From: Denitrovibrio sp.
GTDB lineage: Bacteria > Chrysiogenota > Deferribacteres > Deferribacterales > Geovibrionaceae
Length of the DNA stretch: 64,000 nucleotides
Direction of reading: 5' to 3'
Assembly: GCA_002869185.1 (NCBI GenBank)
Contig: PKTN01000013.1
Coordinates: 58,972 to 122,971 of the forward strand
Positions within the stretch are counted from its first letter, which is position 1, and each line of letters begins with the position of its first letter. The position numbers and the translations under genes were made by a program. Below, piece after piece: positions 54,715 to 63,880 of this stretch. The notes under the pieces were generated by a model, which saw nothing but the letters and a program-made list of their open reading frames with translations, searched no databases and was not told the DNA's origin.

Positions 54715-55733
54715 GATTTCCTCATGGCTAGTCCAGCCGCGACAGCAAATGTTCCTGCTCCACTCGCGTCCACAATAGGTCTAAGGTTCGCAGGTATCTC
54801 AATATATTTAAAAGGGTCTATATGGGAGACTGAAACTCCCATTGATGTTTCAATATTACTAAGTACTTCAGACACATATGAGACTGCGCCACATGCGTAA
54901 AAATCGATAGGTTCCTTCCCTTTTTCTTGCATATAAACTTCTATGGCCGTTTCGATCTCAGATCCGATACTACTGCCATATGCCATAGCTGCTGCTTGTG
55001 CATCAGCATCACTATCCATAGCTTCGGTATCTCTAAGTATATCCTCGGCCTTTTCTGGGTCGATCTCCATATCTTTTGCAAGATCTTCCGCCATGAATTT
55101 TCCACCTTTGAATATAGTGGTAATAGAATCAACATGACCATTCTCATAAAAGATAATTCTTACTGCATCATGCCCTATATCGATTATAGCGTTAACATGC
55201 CCTTGAGCACCCTTAAACTGAGTAATGAGATTGACTAAAGCCAATGCTTCAATATCAACAACAATAGGTTCTAAGCCACTCTGAGAAGCTGCCGTAAGTA
55301 GATCTGCGATTTTATCTTTAGATGCAGCAGCAAGAACAGTCTCTGCTATTTGCCTCTCCATATCGAAGCTGATCAACTGAGCGTCAAATGATGCTCTCTC
55401 AGCACTGATCCCCATGTATTGTTCTGCACTCCAGAGGAATGTCTCCTGAAAATTACCTTTACCATTCCAAGGTAACTTCAGCTTTTTCACTATGACATCA
55501 GCACCATGTATAGCAAGTGCTGCATCTTTCTGAATACCTTTAGCGTGGGCGATAGTATCACTGATAACTTTGCTCACAGCACCATGATCTATAACAGAAC
55601 CGTCCACAACGGTACTAGCAGGGGTTCTAGCCAAAAAGATATTCTTAACGGCAAAACCACTTTTCGTCTCTTTTAGTTCAACAATCTTGATATTAGATGC
55701 GCCAATGTCGACACCTAAAAGGTTGTTACTCAT
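54711..55733 (-). CDS. pilM: PilM-type pilus assembly ATPase/actin-like protein
   Basis: The 340-residue cytoplasmic protein has the actin-like fold with GVDIGASNIKIVELKE at the N-terminus, a characteristic PilM block, and NAIIDIGHDAVRIIFYENG (second phosphate loop) in the middle. In type IV pilus systems PilM binds PilN at the inner membrane, but pilN, pilO, pilP and pilQ do not follow here. It starts inside the hisI end. It lies far from the pilB/pilC pair, so the pilus or secretion genes are dispersed. Confidence 0.85.
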   Translation of the reverse strand: MSNNLLGVDIGASNIKIVELKETKSGFAVKNIFLARTPASTVVDGSVIDHGAVSKVISDTIAHAKGIQKDAALAIHGADVIVKKLKLPWNGKGNFQETFLWSAEQYMGISAERASFDAQLISFDMERQIAETVLAAASKDKIADLLTAASQSGLEPIVVDIEALALVNLITQFKGAQGHVNAIIDIGHDAVRIIFYENGHVDSITTIFKGGKFMAEDLAKDMEIDPEKAEDILRDTEAMDSDADAQAAAMAYGSSIGSEIETAIEVYMQEKGKEPIDFYACGAVSYVSEVLSNIETSMGVSVSHIDPFKYIEIPANLRPIVDASGAGTFAVAAGLAMRKS

Positions 55734-56065
55734 TATATATGCTCTCCAGCTGAGTCGATCTTAGTATAAAAACAACTACGCTCACCAGTGTGACAAGCTA
55801 CACCAGTTTGGTCGATTAGATACAGGATTGTATCTCCGTCACAATCAAGATAAATATCAACTATCTTCTGCAAGTGGCCTGACGTTTCTCCCTTCTTCCA
55901 TAGCTGATCGCGACTTCTAGAATAGTAATGAGCATACCCCGTTTCAAAGGTTAGCTTAAGTGCATCTTTATTAACATACGCAAGCATAAGAACTTCTTTG
56001 CTCTCTGCGTCCTGTGCTATAGCAGGTAGTAACCCGCCCTGTTTTGCCCAATCTATCTTTATCAT
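55733..56065 (-). CDS. hisI: Phosphoribosyl-AMP cyclohydrolase
   Basis: The enzyme carries out the third step of histidine synthesis. The 110-residue protein has [38 protein letters not shown] and the metal site DCDGD (Cys75) with C91 and C98 in [12 protein letters not shown]. It is the single-domain form, without the HisE part. No other his genes are near, so the gene is displaced from a his operon. It overlaps pilM. Confidence 0.96.
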   Translation of the reverse strand: MIKIDWAKQGGLLPAIAQDAESKEVLMLAYVNKDALKLTFETGYAHYYSRSRDQLWKKGETSGHLQKIVDIYLDCDGDTILYLIDQTGVACHTGERSCFYTKIDSAGEHI

Positions 56066-56067
56066 CT

Positions 56068-56328
56068 CTATTCACTTCCGAGTTTATTATATAATTCTTG
56101 CATTAAAATTTTCTCATCTGCTTCACTTATCTTTAGCCCTCGAACCTTCATCCCGTAAACAACCCTATCCCATTCCGCCTTAGACTTCTTGTTCAGATAG
56201 ACGATGTCAGGTTTGTGGCACTTACCACACTTGTCTTCGACAATATTTATACGGTCAACACCATCACTGCAACCTGCTATAAAGAGACTAGCAGATGCGA
56301 GGAAGAAGCTCACCACTAGGCATTTCAA
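56068..56328 (-). CDS. Monoheme c-type cytochrome lipoprotein
   Basis: The 86-residue protein has a lipoprotein signal (LFIAGC, modified Cys near residue 19) and one heme site KCGKCH. The pattern after it (W, then M-K-V-R-G-L-K-I-S) matches the cytochrome at 41613-41855. The start is TTG 56328 after GGAAAAAGG. It lies within the hypE 3' end, overlapping it by 41 bases. A much longer frame upstream is the hypE shadow and is rejected. It is probably an outer- or inner-membrane-tethered periplasmic electron carrier. Confidence 0.82.
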   Translation of the reverse strand: MKCLVVSFFLASASLFIAGCSDGVDRINIVEDKCGKCHKPDIVYLNKKSKAEWDRVVYGMKVRGLKISEADEKILMQELYNKLGSE

Positions 56329-57271
56329 TATGCCTTTTTCCACCGATAAGAGTTTCAAGGACAACACCTTTACCCTCCACATGCCCAACGATCTTGGCTC
56401 TTTCGCCATTTTTAGAGGCTCTAATCTTAGCAAGTGCACCAGCACTATCAGCCTCACTTACAATTATAACAGCTAAGCCCTCGTTAGCAACCGCCAAAGG
56501 ATCGAATCCAAGCATATCGCATAGATAGCCAACATTCTCATCCATTGGTATATCAGCCTCTTTAATAAAAAAGCCTCTACCTGAGTCAGTATTGATCTCG
56601 TTCAAAACCGCCGCAACACCACCTCTTGTGGCATCTCTGGCAAATTTAACATCAAACCCTCTCACAGATTCGAAAAGGTCAACAAGGCATGCACAATCAG
56701 ATTCAACCTGACCATCAAACACAAGCTCACCCCTAGCGAGCATAACGCTCATTCCATGTCTTGCGATATCTGAAGTAAGGATAACAACATCCCCATCTTT
56801 TATATTATCATATTCTGTATAGTTATTTATAGATTCACCAATACCTGACGTATTAATTATAAGTCCGTCAACTCCGTCCTTCTCCACAACCTTTGTGTCG
56901 CCACAGACGATTTGAACACCAGCCTTCTCACACTCATATGCCATGCTATCTATCACACGTTCAAGATCATTCACAGGGTATCCCTCTGGCATTATCAGAC
57001 CAAAGGATAAAAAAAGTGGTTTAGCACCTGAGACAAGCAGGTCGTTTATGGTCCAGCAGACTGCAATCTTACCTATGTTACCACCAGGAAAAAACTCAGG
57101 GCGGACAACATAGCTGTCAGTAGTGAAAGCTGTCTTTAATCCAGTTGGGACTATAGCAGCATCTGAAGCCCTCTCCAGATAGCTATTACCCAATCTCGAA
57201 AAGATTATCTCAGAAATAAAAGAGCGAGAGGACGAGCCACCGCTACCTACTGACATTGTTACTCTATTCAT
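56288..57271 (-). CDS. hypE: Hydrogenase maturation factor HypE
   Basis: The enzyme dehydrates thiocarboxamide to make the CN ligands of NiFe-hydrogenase. The N-terminus VGSGGSSSRSFI resembles HypE's GSGG. TDSYVVRPEFFPGGNIGKIAVCWTINDLLVSGAKPL and ATRGGVAAVLNEI match the PurM-like fold. The protein ends ...LPRIC, the conserved terminal Cys that accepts the carbamoyl group. I chose ATG 57271 (MNRVTMSVGSGG) over GTG 57280. No other hyp or hydrogenase gene is in the window, so the set is scattered. Confidence 0.95.
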   Translation of the reverse strand: MNRVTMSVGSGGSSSRSFISEIIFSRLGNSYLERASDAAIVPTGLKTAFTTDSYVVRPEFFPGGNIGKIAVCWTINDLLVSGAKPLFLSFGLIMPEGYPVNDLERVIDSMAYECEKAGVQIVCGDTKVVEKDGVDGLIINTSGIGESINNYTEYDNIKDGDVVILTSDIARHGMSVMLARGELVFDGQVESDCACLVDLFESVRGFDVKFARDATRGGVAAVLNEINTDSGRGFFIKEADIPMDENVGYLCDMLGFDPLAVANEGLAVIIVSEADSAGALAKIRASKNGERAKIVGHVEGKGVVLETLIGGKRHIEMPSGELLPRIC

Positions 57272-57405
57272 TAATACCACTCATTTCACGTCATACTTAG
57301 TTAATATTATACCTATTTATGAAGATTTTAACAGATGAAATTATCCATCCCAAAATGCTTTGTAATGGTGCGTGAAGTGTGGTAAAAATCTATTAGTGAG
57401 GACAT

Positions 57406-58656
57406 ATGAGTTATATTGATTTTTTTGAGTTCAAAGAACATCCATTCAGGATAACACCTGACGTTGAGTTCTATTTTACATCCGAGACTCACTCAGGGTC
57501 TTTCGAATCACTGAAATATTTTGTCGGCTCAGACGAAGGCTTTTCTACACTTATAGGTGAGCCAGGAACTGGCAAGACCATCACTCTGCGCAAATTCATA
57601 AATGAACTCCCAAAAGATGTTGAATACGCTTACATCCTCTTCCCTTCACTCGAACCTGAAGATATGTTTCGTGCTGTTTTGGAAGATTTTGGTTACAAGA
57701 TCGAGCAAGGGGTCTCAAAGAACACTCTATTCTCTGGGTTCCGTGATTTTCTCACAGATAAGAAGAAGCAAGGTAAAAGGATACTCCTTATTATAGATGA
57801 AGCTCAAAACCTGCCAATCGAAACAATGGAAGAGCTGCGTATCCTATCTAACCTCGAGACTGAAAAAGAGAAGCTCATACAGTTTGTTTTAGCTGGTCAG
57901 CCTGAACTGGCAGATAAGCTAAACTCACAGAAGCTACGCCAACTTAAGCAGAGGATATCTCTCCAAACAGAGCTATCACTACTTAACCTGCAAGAGATCG
58001 AAAGATATGTTGTTTTCCGCCTATCCAAAGCAGGATTTAACGGGAAATACCCTAGTAATAAATTCTATAAGAAATTACAGAATATAACAAAAGGAAACCC
58101 TAGGCTTATCAATCTCACCATGGAGCGTGCCCTTATGGCGGCATACCTCAAGCAGAGTAGTTTTTTAGTCAATGAGGACATAGAGACAGCTGCTGAGAGC
58201 CTAAAATTAAACGAACAAACGACTGCTCCTACTGAGACTAATAGCAATAAGATCACTTACCTATTAGTCGCTATAATAATAGCCATGGCTGGTCTCTTAG
58301 TTTATCAGTTTATGCAAAAACAGCCTCCTGTCGAAACTAAACCTACTGTCATTAAACAAGAACCAGAACCAGTAAAAGATATTATAGTAAAGCCAAAACC
58401 AACCCCTAAACCTAAGCAGGCAGAAGAGCCTGTAATAAAAAAGAAATCTACTGTCAAAAAAGGATACGTCATAACTGACAACCTAAACCTGCGATCCAAG
58501 CCTACAACCAAAGAGAAAAATATTCTAATGAAACTAAACAAAGGAACATCTGTTATTGTAAAAGGAAATGTAGGAAAATGGATAATGGTAGAGACCTTAT
58601 CTGATACTCCAGTTATCGGCTGGGTATATAGTGACTTTATTCTTATTCCGGAGTAG
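57406..58656 (+). CDS. ExeA/GspA-like AAA+ ATPase with C-terminal membrane helix and SH3 domain
   Basis: The 416-residue protein begins with the typical FFEFKEHPFRITPDVEFYFTSETHS. Walker A is GEPGTGKT (51-58) and Walker B is RILLIIDEAQNL (about 126). A membrane helix lies at about 283-300, then a Pro/Lys-rich linker and a periplasmic bacterial SH3 domain (about 350-416, YVITDNLNLRSKPTTKEKNILMKLNKGTSVIV). The ATPase could remodel the wall for type II/IV secretion secretins, as ExeA does. It is divergent from hypE by about 135 bases. Confidence 0.87.
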   Translation: MSYIDFFEFKEHPFRITPDVEFYFTSETHSGSFESLKYFVGSDEGFSTLIGEPGTGKTITLRKFINELPKDVEYAYILFPSLEPEDMFRAVLEDFGYKIEQGVSKNTLFSGFRDFLTDKKKQGKRILLIIDEAQNLPIETMEELRILSNLETEKEKLIQFVLAGQPELADKLNSQKLRQLKQRISLQTELSLLNLQEIERYVVFRLSKAGFNGKYPSNKFYKKLQNITKGNPRLINLTMERALMAAYLKQSSFLVNEDIETAAESLKLNEQTTAPTETNSNKITYLLVAIIIAMAGLLVYQFMQKQPPVETKPTVIKQEPEPVKDIIVKPKPTPKPKQAEEPVIKKKSTVKKGYVITDNLNLRSKPTTKEKNILMKLNKGTSVIVKGNVGKWIMVETLSDTPVIGWVYSDFILIPE

Positions 58657-58658
58657 AT

Positions 58659-59780
58659 ATGTCAAAGTTACTCAGAGATGTTTTCAACATAGAAGCTATC
58701 AAGGGACTCACAGACAGACTCAAGTCCGCATATTCACCACTTAATTCTGATCTATTTTACAAAGATGCGACATCAGACTTATCTGAGCTGGACTATGGCG
58801 AGCGGATCGAGCTCATTACGGACGCCATACACAAACACTTACCAAAGGATTATGACACGGCCGTCACTATATTATTAAACTCACTTCCACCTGCAATAGA
58901 AGCTACTGGAGATTTCAAATTCCAAAGTAGAGATTTTATCAACCTTCCTCATTGCAGATACATCTCTAAATTCGGGTTAGATAATTTTGACTTATCTATA
59001 AACGCACTCAAAGAGATGACATCACGCTTCACCTCAGAATACGACATGAGATACATAATCGAAAAGTATCCACAAGAATCTATAGCGCTCATTAAGACAT
59101 GGGTAAACCATGAAAACCTACACATAAGAAGGCTCGCAAGTGAAGGGACAAGACCAAGGCTACCTATGGGTAAAAGGCTTCAAATCTTTGTAAAAGACCC
59201 GTCCCCTATCTTACCCATACTTGAGGCTCTCAAAAACGACGAATCTCTATATGTAAGGCGCTCTGTTGCAAATAGCCTAAACGATATTTCAAAAGATCAC
59301 CCTGATCTTGCCGCAGATATTGCAGAACAATGGCTAAAAGAAGATTTCGAACATGCAAAATGGGTCTGCAACCACGCCATGAGGTCACTCTTCAAAGCTG
59401 GACACGTAAAAGCACTAGCTATCTCAGGATATCCAGAACCGAAAGGTGTTGAAGTTTGGGGGATAGACATCAAAGATACTACCCTTCAAGTTGGCGATGA
59501 TCTTCAATTTTCATTTGTTGTCGATAATAACTCTGAAGAAGACATAAACCTCATGATAGACTTTGAGCTTATTCTCCTTAAGAACAACAAAAAATACTCA
59601 CCAAAAGTCTTTAAACTGAAAAAAACGATCCTTAAAAGTGGTAAAAAACTTAAACTTTTCGCAAAACATCCATTTAGAGAGCGTACAACTCGCAAATATT
59701 ACTCAGGCAAGCAATATGTCAGAGTCGTAATCAATGGCGAAAGACAGGCTCCCGTCCAATTCTACCTCCACCAAGGTTAG
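58659..59780 (+). CDS. AlkC-type DNA alkylation repair glycosylase
   Basis: The 373-residue protein consists of HEAT-like helical repeats (about 1-260) with the AlkC pattern (LKDVFNIEAIKGL start; ASEGTRPRLPMGKRLQIFVKDPSPILPILEALKNDESLYVRRSVANSLNDISKDHP). A C-terminal Ig-like beta domain follows (about 270-373, LQVGDDLQFSFVVDNNSEEDINLMIDFELILLKNNKK). AlkC removes 3-methyladenine from DNA. The start lies two bases after the previous stop. The coupling to the ExeA gene seems fortuitous. Confidence 0.85.
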   Translation: MSKLLRDVFNIEAIKGLTDRLKSAYSPLNSDLFYKDATSDLSELDYGERIELITDAIHKHLPKDYDTAVTILLNSLPPAIEATGDFKFQSRDFINLPHCRYISKFGLDNFDLSINALKEMTSRFTSEYDMRYIIEKYPQESIALIKTWVNHENLHIRRLASEGTRPRLPMGKRLQIFVKDPSPILPILEALKNDESLYVRRSVANSLNDISKDHPDLAADIAEQWLKEDFEHAKWVCNHAMRSLFKAGHVKALAISGYPEPKGVEVWGIDIKDTTLQVGDDLQFSFVVDNNSEEDINLMIDFELILLKNNKKYSPKVFKLKKTILKSGKKLKLFAKHPFRERTTRKYYSGKQYVRVVINGERQAPVQFYLHQG

Positions 59781-59943
59781 CAGTTTGAGGCTTGTTATAA
59801 GTTAATCATTTGTGCTACCACGCTTTCACGGCTCATGTTATGAGCTTGTAAAAAAACTAACAGTTATAAATCCTACCCCATTAAAAACTTTCATTTTCAC
59901 TAACGATATGTTAACTTAAGACTATTCAATAATGGAGGTAGTA

Positions 59944-61695
59944 ATGAAATTCTTATTACGATTTGTTTTAGTGTCTATGTTTTTATCATTAATTGCATGT
60001 GGAGGAGCTGGTTCAGGTACCACTACACCAGATGCTACTGTTCCAGAGGACTCAACCATCCTTTCAAAAGTAAGTGGAGTGGCCGCTGCTGGTGCACCAG
60101 TTATCGGATTTGTATACCTTACTGACGCAAATGGAGACTCGCCAACAATAAATCCTGTAACAACAGAAGATGATGGTTCTTTTGAGGTTGATGTAACAGG
60201 ACTTGAAGCACCATTCATTCTGAGAGTGGTGGGTAGTGTTGGAGACACACGTTACGATCTACTCAGCATCAACTACGACAGTGAGATCGCAAACCTTAAT
60301 CCACTCACTAATATCATCGTTCAAAGTGTTTTAGGTGGAGTAGATGCTGATACTCTCATGAGTAATTCCAGTGGTGCTCTAAACGGAGTCACAAAAGAGC
60401 AGGTTGGACTTGTGCTTGATGAAATTATTACTCTCTTCTCACCTTTAGCTGGTGAAGAAGTTGACCCAATATACGCTGAATTTACTGCAGACCACTCAGG
60501 TCTCGATGGTATTTTTGATGTTATTAATATAAATGTAGACGCAAATGCAGGCACAGTCACAGTGAGTAATAAACTTGATGACACTACTCTAATCTCTAGT
60601 GATCTAGATGATTTAGAAAATGCTCCAGCGGTTTCTGATAGCCAAGTGACTGAACTACAAACTCAACGCTCAGTTATTAATGACATAAAATCTATGCTGA
60701 CAGATTTTACCTCTGTCATAAACTCATCGACCTCTACAGCAACAGACTTTGATCCTTATGTTGCCACAAGCTTTGGAACATTCTTTGGGAAAAATCGTAC
60801 AGAATTCATCGATTCTTTACTCGTTCTTGACGAGAGGATCCTTGATGACAAAAGGATTTCTAGTATAACTCACCTCTCAATAATATCAAAAAACAATGAT
60901 ACCTATAAAATATCTTATACCCTTCTCTATAATGATAGATCAAAAACTAAAAAAACAAGATGGGTAACACAAGAGGGTGACAACTGGAAATTTACTGGAA
61001 ATGGTAAACTTGCAGATATAGGTATACTACGCTACCAAACATTCAGACTCGATACACCAACTGAGGCTATCACAGAGTCTGGATTATTTTTGTATCAAAT
61101 ATTCCAACACTCAACAATGGCTAAAGCTAAAGTCTTCGGAAGTGGTTTACCAACAGACGGTCTACTCCTTATTGATATCAATAACTCAGATGGTATGGTA
61201 ATACATTCTGATAGTCGAAATGCTAATATCTCCAGTTCTGTCTTTTACAAATTGTCTGACGATATCATCGATAGTTTAGAATATAATGAAGTCTATACAA
61301 TAAAATTCTTTAATGCTAACAATGAGCTTATTGAGACACAGACAAGGAAGCTTGCTGCTCCACCATTAAAACCATCAGAAATAAATGATAATAGTTTCCC
61401 ATCAATAGTGAGCACATCATATGCTGTGGCAGATACACACATAGACGGTCTTGTCACTATAAATTACAAAATGCCTACTGCTGTTATCCCTATGTGGGGC
61501 TGGTGTAAAGCAACATTCAGATACCAAGATAATACTAAAGCAGCTGTTATCAAACTCATTTACCCTAAACTATCTGACAGATCAGTTAGCTATACACTCA
61601 ACGACTATGCTGACTTACTTGCTTCCTACCAACTCGTGGGTGTTAAAGACCAGTATGGTCGAGCATATGTTTCGATGAAACATTTTACCGAATAA
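59944..61695 (+). CDS. Large exported lipoprotein with carboxypeptidase-regulatory-like domain
   Basis: The 583-residue protein has a lipoprotein signal (lipobox LIAC, Cys19) and then a Gly/Thr-rich linker. Residues about 42-105 have the pattern VSGVAAAGAPVIGFVYLTDANGD ... TEDDGSFEVDVTGLEAPFILRV, a CarboxypepD_reg-like beta domain common in surface proteins of metal-reducing and related bacteria. The remainder is mostly helical then beta-rich, without known domains. The start is ATG 59944; an upstream in-frame ATG at 59932 lies within the ribosome-binding site (GGAGGTAGTA). The function is unknown. Confidence 0.75.
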   Translation: MKFLLRFVLVSMFLSLIACGGAGSGTTTPDATVPEDSTILSKVSGVAAAGAPVIGFVYLTDANGDSPTINPVTTEDDGSFEVDVTGLEAPFILRVVGSVGDTRYDLLSINYDSEIANLNPLTNIIVQSVLGGVDADTLMSNSSGALNGVTKEQVGLVLDEIITLFSPLAGEEVDPIYAEFTADHSGLDGIFDVININVDANAGTVTVSNKLDDTTLISSDLDDLENAPAVSDSQVTELQTQRSVINDIKSMLTDFTSVINSSTSTATDFDPYVATSFGTFFGKNRTEFIDSLLVLDERILDDKRISSITHLSIISKNNDTYKISYTLLYNDRSKTKKTRWVTQEGDNWKFTGNGKLADIGILRYQTFRLDTPTEAITESGLFLYQIFQHSTMAKAKVFGSGLPTDGLLLIDINNSDGMVIHSDSRNANISSSVFYKLSDDIIDSLEYNEVYTIKFFNANNELIETQTRKLAAPPLKPSEINDNSFPSIVSTSYAVADTHIDGLVTINYKMPTAVIPMWGWCKATFRYQDNTKAAVIKLIYPKLSDRSVSYTLNDYADLLASYQLVGVKDQYGRAYVSMKHFTE

Positions 61696-61708
61696 AACTC
61701 TAATCGTT

Positions 61709-61741
61709 AAAGGGCTTTAATACTAACATTAAAGCCCTTTT
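61709..61741 (+). terminator. Terminator of the lipoprotein gene
   Basis: A 13-bp stem (AAAGGGCTTTAAT / ATTAAAGCCCTTT) with a 6-nt loop is followed by T. It lies 14 bases past the stop. Confidence 0.9.
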
Positions 61742-61831
61742 ATAATTCTCGAAAACACTTTTTAAAAAAACTTGAAAATAGACATGCAAAATACTATATA
61801 TATTACTTGAAATTAGTTCGAGGAGATACAG

Positions 61832-62077
61832 ATGCCGATATACGAATACGCATGCGATAACTGCGAAACAATCACTGAGAAACTGGTAGGGATTTCATCT
61901 GATAATGGCGAAATAGAATGCCCTAAATGTAAAGGGAAAGCCGTTAAGATCATGTCCGCATCAGCTTTTCACCTGAAAGGTGGCGGTTGGTACTCACAGG
62001 GATACAATAGCACACCCTCTTGTGGAAGCAAAAATGACAGCCCCGCTTGCCAATCCTGCCCAGCCTCAAAAGGCTAA
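61832..62077 (+). CDS. FmdB-type zinc ribbon protein
   Basis: The 81-residue protein begins MPIYEYACDNC, the FmdB/CxxC-CxxC-SSSS pattern, with a second pair CPKC at about 34-37 forming the zinc site. The conserved HLKGGGWYSQGY follows, and an extra Cys-rich tail (TPSCGSKNDSPACQSCPASKG) could hold a further metal or be disordered. The family is proposed to be regulatory; the role is unknown. The start is well marked by GAGGAGATACAG. Confidence 0.9.
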   Translation: MPIYEYACDNCETITEKLVGISSDNGEIECPKCKGKAVKIMSASAFHLKGGGWYSQGYNSTPSCGSKNDSPACQSCPASKG

Positions 62078-62100
62078 ATCAAGCTAGTTTATCTCACAAA

Positions 62101-62126
62101 AAAAGGCCCACAGATGTGAGCCTTTT
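62101..62126. terminator. Bidirectional terminator between the FmdB and hemerythrin genes
   Basis: AAAAGGCCCACA and TGTGAGCCTTTT form a 12-bp stem with one mismatch and flanking A and T runs. Confidence 0.7.
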
Positions 62127-62161
62127 ATATTTTTACACTTTAAAAGATCAGCACAAACTAC

Positions 62162-62587
62162 TTATGCCTTTTCCTTCTTAGCTATCCTTGTTTTAAGATA
62201 GTCACCCAGAACCTTATCAGGTTTGCTAATGTGCCTAACTAACCAGCTACTCATAAGGCGTTGTACATCTAAAGGCATATTATGATCAGCACCAGCCTCT
62301 TCGTACTTTTTCATATAGACAAGTATCTGGCTTCTAAGCTCTTCATGCCCTTTAGAGTGGCTTGCTTCATCATAAAACTCATACTGAGCCATCACCTTGT
62401 TTTCAAAAGCTAAGTGAGTCTCACAAAAATCTTTAAGGTAATCGATAGCAAATATTACATACTGCCGACCTTCACCATTTTTCATAGCATCGCTGAGCTT
62501 ATTCAGCTCTGAAATAAACCTTTTAGTAGAGTTATCCATAAAAGGGATGCCGCATGAGAACTCGTCATTAAATACTACCATCCTCAC
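62162..62587 (-). CDS. Hemerythrin-like protein lacking the first His ligand
   Basis: The 141-residue four-helix protein shows most bacteriohemerythrin iron ligands: H and E in CETHLAFENKVM (about 57-61), the pair in ASHSKGHEE (about 76-80) and H and D in WLVRHISKPD (about 119-124). The first-helix ligand, normally in IDxQH, is absent: the matching stretch reads FMDNSTKRFISEL, with Ser or Thr instead. Full members bind O2 or sense redox or NO. With one ligand lost it may bind iron differently or act as a regulator. It is convergent with FmdB. Confidence 0.85.
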   Translation of the reverse strand: MRMVVFNDEFSCGIPFMDNSTKRFISELNKLSDAMKNGEGRQYVIFAIDYLKDFCETHLAFENKVMAQYEFYDEASHSKGHEELRSQILVYMKKYEEAGADHNMPLDVQRLMSSWLVRHISKPDKVLGDYLKTRIAKKEKA

Positions 62588-62701
62588 CCACCTTTAAATA
62601 TTTAATTGATTATCTCATCAAAATTGTTGTTTTTCAATCAAAAAAGTGTATTTTATTTAATTAGGCCTCATAAAAAATGGGGTTATTTAACAAGGATTTA
62701 T

Positions 62702-63145
62702 ATGAAAATTTTTGCAAAGAATAAAAAAGCCTTTTTTGACTATGAGATACTGGAAACTTATGAGACTGGTATTCAACTTGTTGGGACAGAAGTTAAGTCA
62801 ATTAAAAATTCTAACGTCAGTCTTAAGGAAGCTTTTGTTAAAGTTATCGGTCATGAAGTTTTTCTTGTGAACTCACATGTGGCAGAATATCTTCAAGGTA
62901 ATCTGAATAATCATGTACCAACTAGAAGCAGAAAGCTACTCATGCATAGAAAAGAGATAGACAAAGTCATGGGTAAAATAAAAGAGGCAGGGCTAACACT
63001 TATACCTCTTAAAATTTACCAAAAAGACCGTCTTATAAAGCTGGAAATAGCTCTTGGCAAAGGTAAAAAGACACACGATAAACGTAATACTATAAAAGAA
63101 CGTGATCTCAAGAGAGAACTTGGAAGAGATCTAAAGATAAAATAA
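62702..63145 (+). CDS. smpB: SsrA-binding protein SmpB
   Basis: The protein binds tmRNA and enables trans-translation at stalled ribosomes. Starting at ATG 62702 (MKIFAKNKKAFFDYEI) with AAGGA upstream, the 147-residue protein shows YETGIQLVGTEVKSIKNSNVSLKEAFVKV and KGKKTHDKRNTIKERD, the beta-barrel and C-terminal tail that mimics the codon-anticodon. A 32-residue in-frame extension upstream has no family match and is rejected. The tmRNA gene lies about 735 bases downstream. Confidence 0.97.
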   Translation: MKIFAKNKKAFFDYEILETYETGIQLVGTEVKSIKNSNVSLKEAFVKVIGHEVFLVNSHVAEYLQGNLNNHVPTRSRKLLMHRKEIDKVMGKIKEAGLTLIPLKIYQKDRLIKLEIALGKGKKTHDKRNTIKERDLKRELGRDLKIK

Positions 63146-63213
63146 GTCTTATATACCCATTGACAAACGTCTCGAATGTTATATATATGTAGATATAACT
63201 CTAGGAGGCAATT

Positions 63214-63765
63214 ATGAAAAACGTTCTGGTAGTGCTTGGTCACTCAAACTTTGAAAATTCACTTTCCAATAAGACAATCATAGACAACATCAAAGATAAT
63301 CCTAATATCACAGTAAGGAATCTTGACGATGTTTCAGATAATTACAAATTTAACATTGAAGCTGAGCAAGCTGCTCTTTCTGCGGCTGATGTAATAGTCT
63401 TACAATTCCCTTTCCACTGGTATTCTACACCTGCAATCCTGAAAAAATGGTTTGATGATGTGCTCACATTCGGCTTCGCTTACGGTCCTGGTGGAGATAA
63501 GCTCGCTGGAAAACAGCTCGTAATATCAACAACAACTGGCGGTCCAGAAGATGCATATAAGGCTGATGGAGCCAAGGGACATACGGTCGAACAGCTACTT
63601 GCACCTGTAGTTCAAACTGGCACTTTTTGCAGTATGGTTAATGCAGGGATCGTAAGTACATCTGGTCAGCTTTTTATACCTGACATGATGGGAGACAAGG
63701 ACGAAGTTACCGCAAAGGCTAAAGACCATAGCGTAAGACTTCTTAAACTACTTGAGACACTATAA
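63214..63765 (+). CDS. NAD(P)H-dependent quinone oxidoreductase, flavodoxin fold (KefF/YwrO family)
   Basis: The 183-residue cytoplasmic flavoprotein has FMN and quinone binding stretches: VLGHSNFENSLSNK, ADVIVLQFPFHWYSTPAILKKWFDDVLTFGFAYGPGG and STTTGGPEDAY. Members reduce quinones with two electrons or serve as ancillary subunits of potassium channels. No such channel is nearby. It ends before a clear terminator. Confidence 0.9.
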   Translation: MKNVLVVLGHSNFENSLSNKTIIDNIKDNPNITVRNLDDVSDNYKFNIEAEQAALSAADVIVLQFPFHWYSTPAILKKWFDDVLTFGFAYGPGGDKLAGKQLVISTTTGGPEDAYKADGAKGHTVEQLLAPVVQTGTFCSMVNAGIVSTSGQLFIPDMMGDKDEVTAKAKDHSVRLLKLLETL

Positions 63766-63818
63766 AACTTGCAAATATTTAAATAATGACTATAGTATCA
63801 TTTGAGCAGTAATAAATG

Positions 63819-63856
63819 CCTGCACACTACTTTTAAGGTTTTGTGCAGGTTTTTTA
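63819..63856 (+). terminator. Terminator after the quinone reductase gene
   Basis: CCTGCACA and TGTGCAGG form an 8-bp stem with a 15-nt loop, followed by seven T, just before the tmRNA gene. Confidence 0.8.
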
Positions 63857-63880
63857 TTCTCTTACCTTATTTATAAATGA

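Noticed and set aside
56329-56457. N-terminal extension of the cytochrome lipoprotein
   Set aside because: It lies wholly inside hypE, carries no export signal and is a shadow frame; the TTG at 56328 fits the signal peptide.
62606-62701. N-terminal extension of smpB
   Set aside because: It has no family match, and a good ribosome-binding site precedes ATG 62702.
63770-63799. TTGCAA-18-TAGTAT as the ssrA promoter
   Set aside because: A terminator lies between it and ssrA, so it would not drive the tmRNA; the real promoter is probably nearer the 5' end.
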